Assembly: GCA_902767845.1 (NCBI GenBank)
Contig: CACXIV010000016.1
Span: 1 to 40,546, forward strand
Direction of reading: 5' to 3'
From: an uncultured Ruminococcus sp.
GTDB taxonomy: Bacteria > Bacillota > Clostridia > Oscillospirales > Acutalibacteraceae
DNA length: 40,546 nt
Position numbers and translations under genes: made by a program. Below are positions 38,650 to 40,546 of the stretch, in pieces (position 1 is the first letter of the stretch; every line of letters starts with the position of its first letter). The notes below the pieces were generated by a model. That model had not been told where the DNA came from. It did no database searches and saw only the letters and a program-made list of their open reading frames with translations.

Positions 38650-38664
38650 GTTGGCACAGCCAAC
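38650..38664 (+). promoter_or_regulatory. Hairpin upstream of rplC
   Basis: GTTGGC (38650-38655) pairs with GCCAAC (38659-38664) across an ACA loop, between element copy 1 and the rplC SD. A nearby ACCAACC could pair with GTTGG instead. No T-run, so it is not a terminator. Confidence 0.4.
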
Positions 38665-38691
38665 CAATAACCTAAAAGGAGGATAAATTCC

Positions 38692-39324
38692 ATGCAAAAA
38701 GCAATCATCGGTAAGAAAATCGGCATGACACAGATTTTCGATGAAAAGGGAAGAGTAGTTCCCGTAACTGTTGTCGAGGCAGGCCCCTGCGTGGTAACAG
38801 CCAAGAAAACAGTTGAAAACGACGGCTACGCGTCCGTACAGCTCGGATTCGGCGACTTAAAGCCCAACAAGGTCAACAAGCCTATGAAGGGATTTTTCGA
38901 TAAGTCCGGCGTAGCACCCAAGAAAACTCTCAAAGAGTTCCGTTTTGCCGACACAGACGCCTACAACGTAGGCGACCTCGTAAAGGCAGACGTATTTACC
39001 CCCGGCGACAAGATCGACGTAACCGGCAAGAGCAAGGGTAAAGGAACCGCGGGCGTAATCAAGAGATGGAACTTCCATCGCCTTAAAGAATCCCACGGCA
39101 CAGGCCCCTGCGTACGTCACGGCGGATCGATCGGCGCCTGCTCCTCGCCCTCAAGAGTTTGGAAGGGCAAGAGAATGGCGGGTCACCTCGGCGCAGAGCA
39201 GGTAACGGTTCAGAACCTCACAGTCGTAAAGGTTGACGCAGAAAACAACCTCATCGCTGTAAAGGGCGCTGTTCCCGGTCCAAACAAAGGAATCGTTGTA
39301 ATCAAAGATTCCGTAAAGGCTTAA
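38692..39324 (+). CDS. rplC: Ribosomal protein L3
   Basis: Early-assembling 50S protein near the peptidyl-transferase centre. The 210-aa protein starts [19 protein letters not shown] and contains [16 protein letters not shown], the [25 protein letters not shown] loop in pattern, and [13 protein letters not shown] near its end. SD AAAAGGAGG precedes the ATG by 7 nt. It is separated from rpsJ by 205 nt, which is unusual for the S10 operon and is occupied by element copy 1. Confidence 0.98.
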   Translation: MQKAIIGKKIGMTQIFDEKGRVVPVTVVEAGPCVVTAKKTVENDGYASVQLGFGDLKPNKVNKPMKGFFDKSGVAPKKTLKEFRFADTDAYNVGDLVKADVFTPGDKIDVTGKSKGKGTAGVIKRWNFHRLKESHGTGPCVRHGGSIGACSSPSRVWKGKRMAGHLGAEQVTVQNLTVVKVDAENNLIAVKGAVPGPNKGIVVIKDSVKA

Positions 39325-39341
39325 AGGAAGGGGGATTATAA

Positions 39342-39965
39342 ATGCCAAGTTTATCAGTAGTAAATATGGAAGGCAAGAGCGTAGGTACTATCGACCTTGC
39401 TGAGTCCGTATTCGGTATTGAGCCTAACGCTGCGGTTATGCACCAGATGGTAGTCAACTACCTCGCGGCACAGCGTCAGGGCACACAGTCCGCTCTTACA
39501 AGAGCAGAGGTTTCCGGCGGCGGCAAAAAGCCCTGGAGACAGAAGGGCACAGGCCGCGCCCGTCAGGGTTCGACAAGAGCTCCCCAGTGGACGCACGGCG
39601 GCGTAGTATTCGCTCCCAAGCCCCGCAGCTACAAATTTACAGTCAACAAGAAGGTCAGAAGACTCGCTATGAAGTCCGCCTTCTCCGTAAAGGCTCAGGA
39701 AAACAACATCATCGTTGTTGATTCGATCGCTCTTGACGAGTTCAAGACAAAGAAGATCGTCGCGATGCTCAAGGCTATCGAGGCAGAAAAGAAGCCTCTG
39801 ATCGTTCTTGACAGCGCAGACAAAAAGGTAATCAAATCCGCTGCCAACATCCCCGGCGCAAAGACGACTCAGGTTAACACCCTGAACGTTTACGATATTC
39901 TCAACGCTGAGAAGCTCGTTATCGTCAAGGATGCGGTAAGCAAGATTGAGGAGGTATATGCATGA
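39342..39965 (+). CDS. rplD: Ribosomal protein L4
   Basis: 50S protein lining the exit tunnel; in E. coli it also represses its own operon. The 207-aa protein starts [18 protein letters not shown] and has the tunnel loop [23 protein letters not shown] in pattern (about 63-85). SD AAAGGAAGGGGG precedes the ATG. Its TGA overlaps the rplW start (ATGA). If L4 regulates here, the attenuator in the rpsJ leader would be its target, but that is untested inference. Confidence 0.98.
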   Translation: MPSLSVVNMEGKSVGTIDLAESVFGIEPNAAVMHQMVVNYLAAQRQGTQSALTRAEVSGGGKKPWRQKGTGRARQGSTRAPQWTHGGVVFAPKPRSYKFTVNKKVRRLAMKSAFSVKAQENNIIVVDSIALDEFKTKKIVAMLKAIEAEKKPLIVLDSADKKVIKSAANIPGAKTTQVNTLNVYDILNAEKLVIVKDAVSKIEEVYA

Positions 39966-40255
39966 TAGCTCACGATATTATCATCCGCCCCATCATCACC
40001 GAAAAAAGCATGGCGGGCGCGTTAAATAAAGTGTATACCTTTGAGGTAGCAAAGACAGCTAACAAGATCGAGATCGCTAAAGCTTGCGAAGAGGTCTTTA
40101 AGGTTAAGGTTGAGAAGGTCAACACCCTTCAGGTTCGCGGTAAGTTCCGCCGTCAGGGCAGGAACAACGGCGGCTACACCAGAAGCTGGAAGAAAGCCGT
40201 TATCAAGCTTACGGAAGACAGCAAGCCTATCGAGTTTTTTGAAGGCATGATGTAA
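39962..40255 (+). CDS. rplW: Ribosomal protein L23
   Basis: 50S protein at the tunnel exit that docks trigger factor and SRP. The 97-aa protein starts [15 protein letters not shown], has the [19 protein letters not shown] and [15 protein letters not shown] segments and a normal end, [10 protein letters not shown]. The start overlaps the rplD stop by 4 nt. Unlike rpsJ, its C-terminus is unaltered; element copy 2 begins 18 nt after the stop. Confidence 0.98.
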   Translation: MIAHDIIIRPIITEKSMAGALNKVYTFEVAKTANKIEIAKACEEVFKVKVEKVNTLQVRGKFRRQGRNNGGYTRSWKKAVIKLTEDSKPIEFFEGMM

Positions 40256-40273
40256 GTGCGAAGAGCTGAGGCG

Positions 40274-40412
40274 CGGAGCCCGGAAATAACGACCGGCTAG
40301 GACAAAGCAATTAAGAAATTCAAACCTTATAAAAACAATAATAAGAATTTATTAATTGATTTGACGAGTGGAAGTTATTTTCGGAACAGCGGAGCGCAAC
40401 GAGGCTTGACAG
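40274..40412 (+). ncRNA. Structured 139-nt element, copy 2 (rplW-rplB)
   Basis: Same length as copy 1 with 22 mismatches, about half of them in the loop. P1 is CCGGAAATAAC (40280-40290) with GTTATTTTCGG; P2 is CAATTAA-G-AAATTC with GAATTT-A-TTAATTG (40308-40358). Relative to copy 1, G-C 38513/38547 becomes A-U and C-G 38516/38544 becomes U-A, two compensatory changes. Downstream, before rplB, lie two small hairpins (GCCGAA/TTCGGC and GGGAAA/TTTCCC) with no T-run. Confidence 0.75.
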
Positions 40413-40502
40413 CACGAAGCCGAATATCCTTAAGTTCGGCAACAAAGTAGTTATGGGAAACGCCATTTCCCGCAAAACCATCATGAGGAGAGTGAAATCA
40501 CA

Positions 40503-40546
40503 ATGGCAATTAAGGTTTATAAGCCGACTATCAACTCAAGAAGAAA
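40503..40546 (+). CDS. rplB: Ribosomal protein L2, 5' fragment
   Basis: Only 14 complete codons are in the window, reading MAIKVYKPTINSRR. This matches the L2 N-terminus (MAIKKYKPTTNGRR in many bacteria), and rplB is the expected next gene of the S10 operon. AGGAGAG lies about 10-12 nt upstream. It is cut by the end of the window. Confidence 0.9.
   Translation, partial: MAIKVYKPTINSRR

Noticed and set aside
38471-40412. Twin elements as an insertion sequence or classic MITE
   Set aside because: No terminal inverted repeats and no target-site duplication at either copy, and the covariation points to an RNA-level constraint.
1-40546. CRISPR arrays, tRNA genes, prophage or IS transposases
   Set aside because: No regularly spaced repeats, no tRNA-like cloverleaf with TTCRA arm, and no transposase or phage motifs were seen in any gap or frame.

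Overview
The window looks like a chromosome segment of a spore-forming, Gram-positive Clostridium-class bacterium, most likely of the Oscillospiraceae/Ruminococcaceae. Pointers are the sporulation genes spoIIID and spoVAC, a dockerin-bearing secreted protein, a class B sortase, an MgtE magnesium channel, strong purine-rich Shine-Dalgarno (SD) sites with frequent TTG/GTG starts, and consensus sigma-A promoters with 17-nt spacers. No IS element, CRISPR array, tRNA or prophage gene was seen. Most genes are GC-rich; the large gene at 7232-9943 is more AT-rich.

Layout. 2-5810: arginine operon argC-argJ-argB-GNAT-argD-argF ending in a strong terminator. 5928-7225: a lone 5S rRNA gene with its own promoter, then an FkbM-type methyltransferase. 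7232-10701 (minus): a secreted dockerin phosphatase and a small membrane protein. 10785-12471: mgtE behind a long structured leader. 12389-12979 (minus): spoIIID and a doubtful small membrane ORF. 13044-17046: metF, a separate MetH reactivation-domain protein, and a shortened metH. 17028-19005: a membrane UDP-sugar dehydratase. 19043-22221: a glmS ribozyme leader driving nagB, a GlmU-like acyltransferase and glmM. 22290-27679: an unusual single-pass membrane protein followed by pyrC, an aldolase-family gene and pyrF. 27724-30143: serC-serA. 30180-30635 (minus): spoVAC. 30732-35463: cysteine desulfurase, thiI, a CinA/MoaB-like domain fused to a class B sortase, and a small related ORF. 35516-36819: a lone ectB-like aminotransferase. 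36833-37633 (minus): a small lipoprotein and a cobalamin adenosyltransferase. 37804 to the end: the S10 ribosomal protein operon rpsJ-rplC-rplD-rplW-rplB (partial).

How the genes work together. The arginine genes cover N-acetylglutamate to citrulline, with ArgJ able to recycle the acetyl group. The methionine block is a methyl-transfer unit: MTHFR makes methyl-folate, short MetH uses it, and a separate protein supplies the reactivation domain; the BtuR-type gene at 37.1-37.6 kb belongs to the same cobalamin economy. The hexosamine block reads as a route from fructose-6-phosphate to GlcNAc-1-phosphate in which NagB takes the place of GlmS and a glmS ribozyme senses the product.

The two signals I find most worth following are (1) the glmS ribozyme in front of nagB rather than glmS, in a biosynthetic operon, and (2) two 139-nt, 84% identical, base-pair-covarying elements inside the S10 operon, one of which supplies the last codons and stop of rpsJ. 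Also notable are an mgtE leader with two mutually exclusive stems that I could not match to the M-box, and the sortase fusion.
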